A stretch of 64,000 bases of DNA, taken from positions 62,001 to 126,000 of the forward strand of contig SZPC01000007.1 of assembly GCA_030263475.1 (NCBI GenBank). The letters are read 5' to 3'. Below are positions 26,901 to 33,384 of the stretch, piece by piece. The translations under genes were made by a program, and so were the position numbers. Source of the DNA: OLB4 sp002050165. GTDB taxonomy: Bacteria > Bacteroidota > Ignavibacteria > Tepidaquicellales > Tepidaquicellaceae. The notes under the pieces are model-generated. The model saw only the letters and a program-made list of their open reading frames with translations. It did no database searches and had not been told where the DNA came from. Each line of letters starts with the position of its first letter. Position 1 is the stretch's first letter.

Positions 26901-27514
26901 GTAATTTGTGATGTCCGTGTGAAACTAAGTAATTTTTCCGCAAATGTAATTGAATCCTTTGGCAATGAAAATCCGTCCGGAGCAAACTTATCACCTTTGT
27001 AATACCATCGGTAATCTTTTTCAACATCGGATAGTTTCTTTATAAAAACTGATGTATCAAATTCATCATCATCAAATGCAAGTCCGGAAAAGCAATGTCG
27101 TTTAATTTTATCAACTATCCCGTTGAGCCTTTCGAAATCAGCAGCATTAAATTCTATATCCTTAAAATTTTTAAAAAATCTTTTCTGAATGTAATCTTTT
27201 TTAAACGAGAATATAAAGTTTTCCTTTTCAGTTTCTGCCTTTATATCATCGAGATGCTTTGTAATATTGAATAGTTCACCGATAAAGCGCGAGAGTTGCA
27301 CGGATGCGTTCATTAATATATCTGAAATATTATCATCGCCGTTACTGCCATTTGATTTTATATATGTTTCGAAACGCCTGAATCCATCTGCATCTTCAGT
27401 TGCATAATAATTGTAAAAAGTTTTTCTGAGGTCATTTAACCGTGAAGTGTTGTAAAGGTCTTCGTAGGTGAACCCCATAGCGGGGTTTAGAAAATCATAA
27501 TCAGGTGAACGCAT
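23924..27514 (-). CDS. Large multidomain iron-sulfur flavoprotein (glutamate synthase beta-like plus PyrK-like)
   Basis: This is a 1196-residue fusion. Residues 1-290 are a helical part I cannot assign. A cysteine-rich segment follows: C299-x2-C302-x7-C310, C333 in HGCPLDEKI, then C365-x7-C373-x2-C376-x3-C380, like the 4Fe-4S domain of glutamate synthase small subunits. The FAD site is VLVTGLGPAGYTLAHYLL (near 430) and the NAD(P) site AIVIGGGLTAIDCATEI (near 575). The last 300 residues are ferredoxin-reductase-like (PGQFFKLQN, LTGPSGTKTF) and end in a 2Fe-2S motif C1131-x5-C1137-x2-C1140-x16-C1157, as in PyrK and related subunits. It probably shuttles electrons between NAD(P)H and an iron-sulfur partner; the substrate is unknown. 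Confidence 0.85.
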   Translation of the reverse strand: MRSPDYDFLNPAMGFTYEDLYNTSRLNDLRKTFYNYYATEDADGFRRFETYIKSNGSNGDDNISDILMNASVQLSRFIGELFNITKHLDDIKAETEKENFIFSFKKDYIQKRFFKNFKDIEFNAADFERLNGIVDKIKRHCFSGLAFDDDEFDTSVFIKKLSDVEKDYRWYYKGDKFAPDGFSLPKDSITFAEKLLSFTRTSQITDTQMNDVDSISFIFNMAELWLWYRYKSDAEVSKWTIFFQPTKTDYENLVSYKINSQNGYDVLINRHEHYRERDGFKLNDIERTQRQFLNQVDYCMYCHDRKKDSCSSGYRNRFGELQRNPLGNLLHGCPLDEKISEAHLMRKRGYPLASLTLIMIDNPMCPGTGHRICNDCMKGCIYQKQEPVNTPLAESTTLREVLGLPYGFEIYNLLTKWNPIRKGLEIEKIYNGKNVLVTGLGPAGYTLAHYLLNLGYGVVAIDGLKIERVLSEYTLQYKNGNTILPKPVKDFKNEIYTELDNRIQQGFGGVTEYGITVRWDKNFLTVIYLTLMRRKYFSFYDGVTLGNTITIDDVWELGFSHLALCTGAAKPNVIPLKNNLIGGIRKSTDFLMQLQLSGAQKDFNLTSMQISLPAIVIGGGLTAIDCATEIIAYYPIMTEKMFTKFHMLDKNSQLRFLASLDDYNKAKFNLYLEHGLRFINEKALAHKENRKPSLVKLINEFGGVKLIYRKRLTDTPSYRENHEEVVDALEQGVQFINLLSPVEAISDKNGTLVAVNFEKQSHCVNPETNKVSFNGTGESISFPARTLIVAAGTSPNTIYNDEHQNTFSVNEKSGFFETFDLISSEDSISLERKTDGNGFFTSYLKNGKTISFFGDCHPNYFGSVVKAMASAKNGYSRVADSMKNLNPNCNDFHTFTNSLSDKFKTTVENVATLSPEYIQLRIVSKNAALKWQPGQFFKLQNYEVNTKNSDSDLNYIEPVFLSPNLVNTESGIIEFIINTAGFPALMLKSFQPGDNIFLTGPSGTKTFIPEKERVMLAAEESGNSYMLPVLKALKRKGNYVIFFSRFKNPETAFDTTELEKLSDEFYSCFGDSDNILSEIVNKMNNADKVDRIYVNGGTLLMRNINSLMHSEVSNVFGSAKAVGTLHTTLQCMMNGICGECLQEVRDKNGKSKFVYGCLENHHELNCINFDMYNARLQNNEIFEKLNYEYLNEQAKS

Positions 27515-27581
27515 ATACGTAGATTGATTTATTCAAAGATAGCCTGTGTCAGAGTTTGAATAAACCTAAAAAGAGAATCAA

Positions 27582-27998
27582 TTAAAGATTTCTTTTAATA
27601 TATCTGGTATCGAGATAATTAAAAATGACCAATAGAACCAACGCCAGAGGAATGATTAAAATAATATTAAAGTCAGACTGAGAGCCCAATACCTGTCGTA
27701 AGTTTAGATTTGCATAAAGCTCATAAAAAGACTTTACAAAGAAACTATCAGAGTTGACGATATTTCCGGAAAAAGTTACAGAATATATTACAATCAAAGT
27801 AATTCCGATAATGGACAAAAATATTCCGATAAATATATTGCGGAAAAGTTTATCGGCTTTTTTATCTTCATTCTCAAATTGCTTTACCTTGGACAGCAAA
27901 TCCAGAATATTAACAGAAAATGAATTGCTTGTTTTGGAATAGAGAGAGTTTTTAATCTTAGATTCGATATAAGTGTTAAACAGTTTTTCGGGTTCCAT
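27582..27998 (-). CDS. Small two-helix membrane protein after an ECF sigma gene
   Basis: I do not recognise this 138-residue protein. It has a hydrophilic N-terminus of about 45 residues with a short heptad-like stretch (DLLSKVKQFENEDKKADKLF), a membrane helix at about 50-73 (FIGIFLSIIGITLIVIYSV), a loop of about 35 residues, and a second helix (IILIIPLALVLLVIFNYL) before a basic end (DTRYIKRNL). It starts 12 bases after the ECF sigma gene in the same direction, so it may be the membrane partner or anti-sigma factor of that sigma; this is a guess from position. Confidence 0.65.
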   Translation of the reverse strand: MEPEKLFNTYIESKIKNSLYSKTSNSFSVNILDLLSKVKQFENEDKKADKLFRNIFIGIFLSIIGITLIVIYSVTFSGNIVNSDSFFVKSFYELYANLNLRQVLGSQSDFNIILIIPLALVLLVIFNYLDTRYIKRNL

Positions 27999-28010
27999 AA
28001 TTTGTAAAAT

Positions 28011-28631
28011 TTATTGTAAAAAGTTCAAAATTTCATGTTCTGGTATTTTACTGAGTATAATTTCCTTAATTTTTTCTTTAGCCCTGAAAAGCCGGTTCTT
28101 CACGGTTCCAACGGGTAACCCCAGAAGGTTTGAAATTTCTTCATGGGATAGACCGTCAACATAAAATAAAATTAATATCAATGAATACTGAACAGGAATT
28201 TTATTCAAATAATTCTTGACGATAGACTGAATTTCATTATCGGAAATTTTTTTATCGAATGATTCCTCAGATATTAGTGAATCGGGGGAAACCGTCAGCT
28301 CATCGCCTTCTTTGAACGATACATCCTCAACATCAATTGAGATCATACTGAAATTTTTTCTTCGGGACTTTTTAAAGCTATCAACTGCGGTGTTGTAAAC
28401 TATCGTATAGAAATATGTAGAAAGTTTCGAATCACCTTTAAATTTATTTTCGACAATTGCCCTGTAAGTTTTTATAAAAGCTTCCTGCAGAGAATCTTCC
28501 GCTTCTTCTGTATTTTTCAGAATCCCCAACGTGAGTGAAAAAGCTTTATCCTTCAAATCATCAACAAAATCACTGAAAGCATTTATGTCACCGTGCTGAA
28601 TTTTTGATATTAATTCTTTATCGGTGAGCAT
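28011..28631 (-). CDS. RNA polymerase sigma factor, ECF (sigma-70) subfamily
   Basis: The third ECF sigma factor of the window, 206 residues. Region 2: LKNTEEAEDSLQEAFIKTYR and LSTYFYTIVYNTAVDSFKKS. Region 4: LILILFYVDGLSHEEISNLL followed by GLPVGTVKNRLFRAKEKIKE. Its ATG follows directly on the TGA of the DUF4097-like gene (TGAATG), so the two are translationally linked. The neighbours (lipoprotein with beta-helix repeats, membrane proteins, PAP2 phosphatase) suggest an envelope-related regulon. Confidence 0.92.
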   Translation of the reverse strand: MLTDKELISKIQHGDINAFSDFVDDLKDKAFSLTLGILKNTEEAEDSLQEAFIKTYRAIVENKFKGDSKLSTYFYTIVYNTAVDSFKKSRRKNFSMISIDVEDVSFKEGDELTVSPDSLISEESFDKKISDNEIQSIVKNYLNKIPVQYSLILILFYVDGLSHEEISNLLGLPVGTVKNRLFRAKEKIKEIILSKIPEHEILNFLQ

Positions 28632-29567
28632 TCAAATATCAGCCTTTAATGTATCTTTCGATTCTTTTTTCAATTGATCGTAATGTCTTTTTTTCTCTTC
28701 AAAAATTTTTTCAGCTTCTTCCAGTTCTTTTTCAGCCTGTTCGAGCATATCACGGCTTTTACCTGAGACTTCATTTTCTGCTACGGCTAACTTTTTAAAA
28801 GTAATGCTGCCATTTATTGTTTCAGCGTGAATTTCGAAATCGGGAGTATCAGTTCCAATCTGACCGGAGAAAAAGTTCTTTTTACTTTCAGAGTTTGTCA
28901 GTTCAAATTGCTCGTGATTGATGTTACCGTTTTGTACTTCGGCAGTGAACTTTAACTTAATGTTATCCGGAACTGAAACTTCAATTGAACCATTTACCGT
29001 CTGTAAATTCATTCCTTTTGTATCTGTAGCCTGACATGAAATTCTACCGTTTGTTGACTCAACATTCAACTTACCTGTAGTATTGTTAAGTGATATCTGC
29101 CCGTTTGTAACGATAAGGTTGATATCATTTGTAATATCGTTAATACTAACCTCACCATTTTGATTTTCAAATACCAGATTAATATTTTCAGGGACGTAGA
29201 TTTCATAAAACACTTCCTTTTTTCCCCTGAACCCGAAAATAAAATTGTCCGATTTCATATTAGTTTCCACAGTAATTTCATTACCACTTGAATCAATTTC
29301 AATCTGTATTGCATCTATCGGTTCATCAAGGTCACGTTTTCTTACATCAGCGGTTTTATGTGCAATAATCTTAATTTCGTCCGATACATCGTTTTTATAT
29401 ATTTTCATTTCCCCGTTTGCATTTGTGAGGTTAAAACCGGATTTACCTTCCGCATTCAAAATAAAAGTTTCAGTTTCATTCTTGGTGTATCTTTTGCCAC
29501 AGCCGGTTAAAAAAATAAAACTGCCTACAAATAAAACTGTGACGAATATTACAGAAATAATTTTCAT
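28632..29567 (-). CDS. DUF4097-like beta-helical lipoprotein
   Basis: From ATG 29567, preceded by a perfect AAGGAGG, this is a 311-residue lipoprotein: signal MKIISVIFVTVLFVGSFIFL with the lipobox LTGC. The body is a run of short strands typical of the DUF4097/DUF2807 putative adhesin repeat, such as NLVFENQNGEVSINDITNDI, NLIVTNGQISLNNTTGKLNV, ESTNGRISCQATDTKG and LQTVNGSIEVSVPDN, giving a right-handed beta-helix. The C-terminal 45 residues form a Glu/Lys coiled coil (EQAEKELEEAEKIFEEKKRH). The frame extends 14 codons upstream but the Shine-Dalgarno and lipobox fix the start. It may report envelope state to the ECF sigma factor it abuts; that is inference. Confidence 0.85.
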   Translation of the reverse strand: MKIISVIFVTVLFVGSFIFLTGCGKRYTKNETETFILNAEGKSGFNLTNANGEMKIYKNDVSDEIKIIAHKTADVRKRDLDEPIDAIQIEIDSSGNEITVETNMKSDNFIFGFRGKKEVFYEIYVPENINLVFENQNGEVSINDITNDINLIVTNGQISLNNTTGKLNVESTNGRISCQATDTKGMNLQTVNGSIEVSVPDNIKLKFTAEVQNGNINHEQFELTNSESKKNFFSGQIGTDTPDFEIHAETINGSITFKKLAVAENEVSGKSRDMLEQAEKELEEAEKIFEEKKRHYDQLKKESKDTLKADI

Positions 29568-29571
29568 TTTA

Positions 29572-29985
29572 TTAATCCTCCTTAGTTTTAAATTCGTTAC
29601 TATTTGCAAGCAATGGAGTGCTTAATTTATTTTTTACGATGAAGTAATAGAGCATAAAACCAATACCGGCAAACATTATTACAATCCCAAAAGAAACATC
29701 ATCGCCGTACTCATATATTTCGGATAAGATACTTGCCAGAATTATTCCTAAACCAATGAATATGAACAAAAGCCCCCATTTCAGCGAGGAATACATGCCT
29801 CCGGTTTTACTTTTGATCTTCTCTGAAGAAAAGTAGTTTTTTATTTCGTCGGGAGTTAACCCTTTCTCAATTAATCTCATTCTCTCTCTATGCTTGATAT
29901 AAATATAGGATAGAATGATAAGCCCGGGGATTCCGAAGGTGAAAATTATCCCGAAAATCGGAATTAAGTCTTCTGTTTGAAACAT
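29572..29985 (-). CDS. DUF6249-like membrane protein
   Basis: The 137-residue protein has an N-terminal membrane helix (about 8-27, FGIIFTFGIPGLIILSYIYI), then the motif HRERMRLIEKGLTPDEIKNY that marks a family common in Bacteroidota ECF-sigma neighbourhoods, and two further helices (WGLLFIFIGLGIILASIL; FGIVIMFAGIGFMLYYFIV). A good AAAGGAGA Shine-Dalgarno lies ahead of the ATG. It overlaps the ribosome-binding site of the DUF4097-like gene. The function is unknown; context suggests an envelope-stress or membrane-sensing module. Confidence 0.82.
   Translation of the reverse strand: MFQTEDLIPIFGIIFTFGIPGLIILSYIYIKHRERMRLIEKGLTPDEIKNYFSSEKIKSKTGGMYSSLKWGLLFIFIGLGIILASILSEIYEYGDDVSFGIVIMFAGIGFMLYYFIVKNKLSTPLLANSNEFKTKED
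29577..29583 (-). promoter_or_regulatory. Strong Shine-Dalgarno fixing the DUF4097-like start
   Basis: AAGGAGG on the minus strand, nine bases before ATG 29567. It lies over the last codons of the upstream DUF6249-like gene, so the two are coupled. Strong sites like this are rare in the window. Confidence 0.85.
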
Positions 29986-30016
29986 ATTTATTCTCCTTTA
30001 ATTTTGTTTTTGTTAC

Positions 30017-30784
30017 TTATGACTTATGGATCGCCTCTAAGGTTGCAACCGACGGATTAAAAACTGACGTTGCATTTGAATAATAAAGAAAAATAAATGA
30101 AGCAAACACACCGATAAATGCACCGATAATTACGTCAAAGTTATTGTGAATACCAATTACCACTCTCGAAATTGAAACTAAGAAAGCCCAAATAAATGGT
30201 AGGTACATAATAAAGCTAAATCCGGAACTGATGAGCTTTTTTAAAATAAACGCGAATGTTATAGCGAGATAGAAAGATGCGACAGCATGACCGGATGGGA
30301 ATGAATATGATCTTGCATTCAGCCATTCGTTTAAAATTGATTTATTCACATCGGGCAGGTTTGTATCGGTTTCATGGATTTCAGAAAATTGTTGGAGATA
30401 AATTTGTGACGGCCTTATTCCCTTGAAAATTTCTTTTAGAACAAATTCGTTCGACAATCCCAATAAAGTAAACGACGTGGCAAAGATTAAATTGAAAATA
30501 ATGTACCCTTTCATCTTTCCGAATTTTTTAAAATACAAGAAGCAGCTGAAAATCAGGAATAAACACAGTATGACAATTAGCATTGCATAATTACCGGTGA
30601 TGGTAATGAAATACCACATATCGGAGAATAAATCCGGTTCACGGAAGCTACTGAATGAAACGGGCGCAAACATGGTTATAAAGCACAGAGCTGTTACGGA
30701 GCAGAGAGATATGATAATCAAATCGCGGTTGTACCTGAAGAATTTTTTCAACAACAGAATTTGATGACAAGAATTTTCATTCAA
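30017..30784 (-). CDS. PAP2-superfamily membrane phosphatase
   Basis: The 255-residue, roughly six-helix membrane protein has all three PAP2 motifs: KGIRPSQIYL (motif 1, short form), SFPSGHAVASFYLA (motif 2) and SRVVIGIHNNFDVIIGA (motif 3, with catalytic His and Asp). Such enzymes dephosphorylate lipid phosphates, for example undecaprenyl pyrophosphate or lipid A, on the outer face of the inner membrane. The substrate is not decided by sequence. It lies 31 bases ahead of the DUF6249-like gene on the same strand and may head that operon. Confidence 0.92.
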   Translation of the reverse strand: MNENSCHQILLLKKFFRYNRDLIIISLCSVTALCFITMFAPVSFSSFREPDLFSDMWYFITITGNYAMLIVILCLFLIFSCFLYFKKFGKMKGYIIFNLIFATSFTLLGLSNEFVLKEIFKGIRPSQIYLQQFSEIHETDTNLPDVNKSILNEWLNARSYSFPSGHAVASFYLAITFAFILKKLISSGFSFIMYLPFIWAFLVSISRVVIGIHNNFDVIIGAFIGVFASFIFLYYSNATSVFNPSVATLEAIHKS

Positions 30785-30817
30785 AATTACTTTTAAAAAA
30801 CATATTTTTATAGTCTA

Positions 30818-31255
30818 ATGAAAGTGAAACGGGAAATAGAAAAAACTGATACGAAAGGAAACCCGGTTAAAAGGACGGCGCTAACCCTTGCCGGGCATTT
30901 TTTTGTTGGTATGGGGATTATCGGAGCGCTTCTTCCGGTAATGCCAACGACAATATTTCTAATTCTTGCTGCCGGTTGCTACGCAAAAAGTTCACCCCGC
31001 TTTCATACAGCATTGATAAATAACCGAATTGTCGGGAAACATCTTGTAAACTATCTTGAGAAACGGGGAACACCCGTCAAAGTTAAAATAACCACAATTT
31101 CCTTCCTATGGTTTGGAATCGTTGCCTCTATTGTATTTACCGATATGAAAACCTGGGTTATCTTTGTTTTACTCATCATTGCAATTGGTGTAACCTGGCA
31201 TATAGTTTCTCTAAGAACATATAGGGAAACCTCAAACATTAACATTTCTAAATAG
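30818..31255 (+). CDS. DUF454 (YbaN-family) inner-membrane protein
   Basis: The 145-residue protein belongs to the YbaN/DUF454 group: ALTLAGHFFVGMGIIGALLP, VMPTTIFLILAAGCYAKSSP and RFHTALINNRIVGKHLVNY are the characteristic blocks, followed by two C-terminal membrane helices (ISFLWFGIVASIVF; WVIFVLLIIAIGVTWHIV). Its role is unknown. It is divergent from the PAP2 gene with only 33 bases between the start codons. Confidence 0.9.
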   Translation: MKVKREIEKTDTKGNPVKRTALTLAGHFFVGMGIIGALLPVMPTTIFLILAAGCYAKSSPRFHTALINNRIVGKHLVNYLEKRGTPVKVKITTISFLWFGIVASIVFTDMKTWVIFVLLIIAIGVTWHIVSLRTYRETSNINISK

Positions 31256-31259
31256 AAAT

Positions 31260-31544
31260 TTGCAGAGTAGAGTTTTCATAAAAAAGAATATCGGCCTCTC
31301 CCGATGTCCGTCTTGCAGGGCAATAGCTACTTTGAAAAAATCCAAAACGAGGAATTTTGGAGAAATGATGCAAAAAGTAATTTGGCTCAGAAAGTACACC
31401 TGTAAAGAATGCGGATGGCGCGGATCAATTTTTAAATACCGGCTCGTAAAAAACGGATTAAAAGTATTATTGTTTTACATTAGCCTTATTATCCTATCTG
31501 CTTTGATTATGCGGCTCATACTGAAAAATTTTTTCCCCGTTTAA
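31260..31544 (+). CDS. Zinc-ribbon membrane protein (hypothetical)
   Basis: A 94-residue product from TTG 31260, four bases after the DUF454 stop. It has two CxxC knuckles (CPSC at 16-19 and CKEC at 47-50) in a zinc-ribbon arrangement, followed by GWRGSIFKY, then one C-terminal membrane helix (VLLFYISLIILSALIMRLIL). I do not recognise a named family. It ends four bases before the NusG-like gene, so it is probably in the same transcript. Confidence 0.7.
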   Translation: MQSRVFIKKNIGLSRCPSCRAIATLKKSKTRNFGEMMQKVIWLRKYTCKECGWRGSIFKYRLVKNGLKVLLFYISLIILSALIMRLILKNFFPV

Positions 31545-31547
31545 TGA

Positions 31548-32075
31548 ATGGATGATTTTGGGAAGAGGGACTGGCTTGTAATCAGAACCAGGCCGAGATG
31601 GGAAAAGAAGGTTTATAATCAAATTGTAAAAGGAAATATTAATGCTTTCCTTCCATTAATTACCACAATTAAAAAATGGTCAGACCGGAAAAAGAAAGTT
31701 GAGATTCCAATGTTCAACAGTTACATCTTTGTGAATGTGAACAAATTAGAAAGACAACAGGCAATACAGGGAACTTTGGGGGCAATGAATTACATTTTCT
31801 ATAATGGTCGTCCGGCCAGGGTTTCCGAACAGGAAATTAACTCCATTAAGATTTCATTGCGGTCACCTGAAAAAGTCAGGATTGAAAATAACCTCGTTAT
31901 GAAAGGTGATTATGTTGAGATAACCTCCGGACCGTTCATGGGAATGAACGGCATTATAACGGAAATCCGGGGAAATTATAAACTCACAGTAAATCTATAT
32001 GAGTTGTCTATGTCATTAAATATTGTAATAAATCCTAATGAAATAAAAAAAATCGAAAAACCAGATGAACAATAA
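31548..32075 (+). CDS. UpxY-family transcription antiterminator (NusG-like)
   Basis: The 175-residue protein has an NGN domain (DWLVIRTRPRWEKKVYNQI; EIPMFNSYIFVNVNKLERQQ) and a C-terminal KOW domain (GDYVEITSGPFMGMNGIITE). In Bacteroides, UpxY proteins act as locus-specific antiterminators for the capsule operon they head. Here it stands directly before the sugar-nucleotide genes and overlaps the wbpA-like gene by 11 bases, the same logic. Housekeeping NusG would be expected beside ribosomal or secE genes, which are absent. Confidence 0.88.
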   Translation: MDDFGKRDWLVIRTRPRWEKKVYNQIVKGNINAFLPLITTIKKWSDRKKKVEIPMFNSYIFVNVNKLERQQAIQGTLGAMNYIFYNGRPARVSEQEINSIKISLRSPEKVRIENNLVMKGDYVEITSGPFMGMNGIITEIRGNYKLTVNLYELSMSLNIVINPNEIKKIEKPDEQ

Positions 32076-33384
32076 AACTTCATTTAAAAAAAATCTACTG
32101 AACAATAACTTCAAAGTCGGAATTATTGGACTTGGGTACGTTGGACTACCGTTAGCGCTTGAATTTTCATTGAAGGGGATTAAAACGATCGGATTTGACC
32201 TCGATGAATCAAAGGTTAAAAAAATAAACAATGAGAAGAAATCTTACATTAAGCACATTTCTACTGACGATATAGTTAAAGCTACTAAGAACGGTACATT
32301 TGAAGCAACAACCGATTTTACCCGTATGAAAGAAGTTGATGCAATTATAATTTGTGTACCGACTCCTCTCAATGAAAACCGGGAACCGGAGATGGCGTTT
32401 ATCGTAAACACTGCGCATGAAATCGCAAAGAACCTGAGGAAAGGACAATTGATTTCACTTGAAAGCACAACATACCCGGGCACAACAGATGAATTAATAC
32501 TCAACATCTTAGAGGGAACCGGTTTAAAAGCGGGTTCAGATTTTTATCTTTGCTTTTCACCGGAGAGGGAAGACCCGAACAATCCAAACTTTTCAACATC
32601 TTCTATTCCGAAAGTTATAGGCGGATATACAAAAGATTGCCTTGAGTTCGGAATGATTATTTACGGAAAAGTAATCGACAAACTTGTACCGGTTTCATCA
32701 ACGCGCGTTGCCGAAGCAACAAAACTTCTTGAAAACATTTACAGGTCAATTAACATTGCTCTTGTCAATGAACTAAAAGTAGTTTTCGATAAAATGAAGG
32801 TAGATATATGGGAGGTAATAGATGCCGCTTCAACAAAACCGTTCGGGTACACTCCGTTTTATCCCGGTCCGGGACTTGGCGGACATTGCATCCCCATTGA
32901 TCCGTTTTATCTAACGTGGAAAGCCCGCGAGTTCGAAATTCCTACGAAGTTCATCGAACTTGCCGGTGAGATTAACACTCAAATGCCGTATTACGTGGTT
33001 GAAAAGGTCATGTGTGCGTTAAATGAAAACAAGAAATGTCTCAATGGGTCTAAAATTCTGATACTTGGACTCGGATATAAAAAAGATATAGATGACCTTC
33101 GTGAATCACCGTCGTTGAAATTAATAGAACTGCTGAGTGAAAGAGGTGCCAAAGTTGATTATAACGATAACTACGTTACGGAGATTCCTGAACTGAGAAA
33201 GTACAAGTATAACATGAAATCAGTTAAAATTACCCCTGCATCGCTCAGGAAATATGATGTCGTTCTTTTATCAACGGACCACAGTTATTACGATCATAAA
33301 ATAATTCTCGAAAATTCTTCATTAATTGTTGATACGAGAAATGCATTTAAAAAATTCAAAAACAAAAAAATCTACAAAGCATGA
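32065..33384 (+). CDS. wbpA: UDP-N-acetyl-D-glucosamine 6-dehydrogenase (WbpA type)
   Basis: This 439-residue nucleotide-sugar dehydrogenase should oxidise UDP-GlcNAc at C6 to the uronic acid with two NAD+. It has the Rossmann motif VGIIGLGYVGLPLALEF, CVPTPLNENREPEM, SPEREDPNN, and the catalytic Cys275 in GLGGHCIPIDPFYLTWKA. The GGHCIPIDP form and the presence of WbpE, WbpB and WbpD homologues next to it favour UDP-GlcNAc over UDP-glucose. It is the first enzyme of the diacetamido-uronic acid pathway. The stop overlaps the aminotransferase start by four bases. Confidence 0.88.
   Translation: MNNKTSFKKNLLNNNFKVGIIGLGYVGLPLALEFSLKGIKTIGFDLDESKVKKINNEKKSYIKHISTDDIVKATKNGTFEATTDFTRMKEVDAIIICVPTPLNENREPEMAFIVNTAHEIAKNLRKGQLISLESTTYPGTTDELILNILEGTGLKAGSDFYLCFSPEREDPNNPNFSTSSIPKVIGGYTKDCLEFGMIIYGKVIDKLVPVSSTRVAEATKLLENIYRSINIALVNELKVVFDKMKVDIWEVIDAASTKPFGYTPFYPGPGLGGHCIPIDPFYLTWKAREFEIPTKFIELAGEINTQMPYYVVEKVMCALNENKKCLNGSKILILGLGYKKDIDDLRESPSLKLIELLSERGAKVDYNDNYVTEIPELRKYKYNMKSVKITPASLRKYDVVLLSTDHSYYDHKIILENSSLIVDTRNAFKKFKNKKIYKA

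Noticed and set aside
22270..27514. The PyrK-like tail of the large flavoprotein as the electron-transfer partner of the adjacent PyrD
   Set aside because: The PyrD has the N-terminal extension and active-site serine of class 2, which uses quinone and needs no PyrK, and the two genes are convergent, not an operon.
31548..32075. Housekeeping NusG
   Set aside because: There is no secE, rplK or rpoB context, the length and KOW spacing suit UpxY/RfaH-like specialised paralogues, and it heads a polysaccharide locus.
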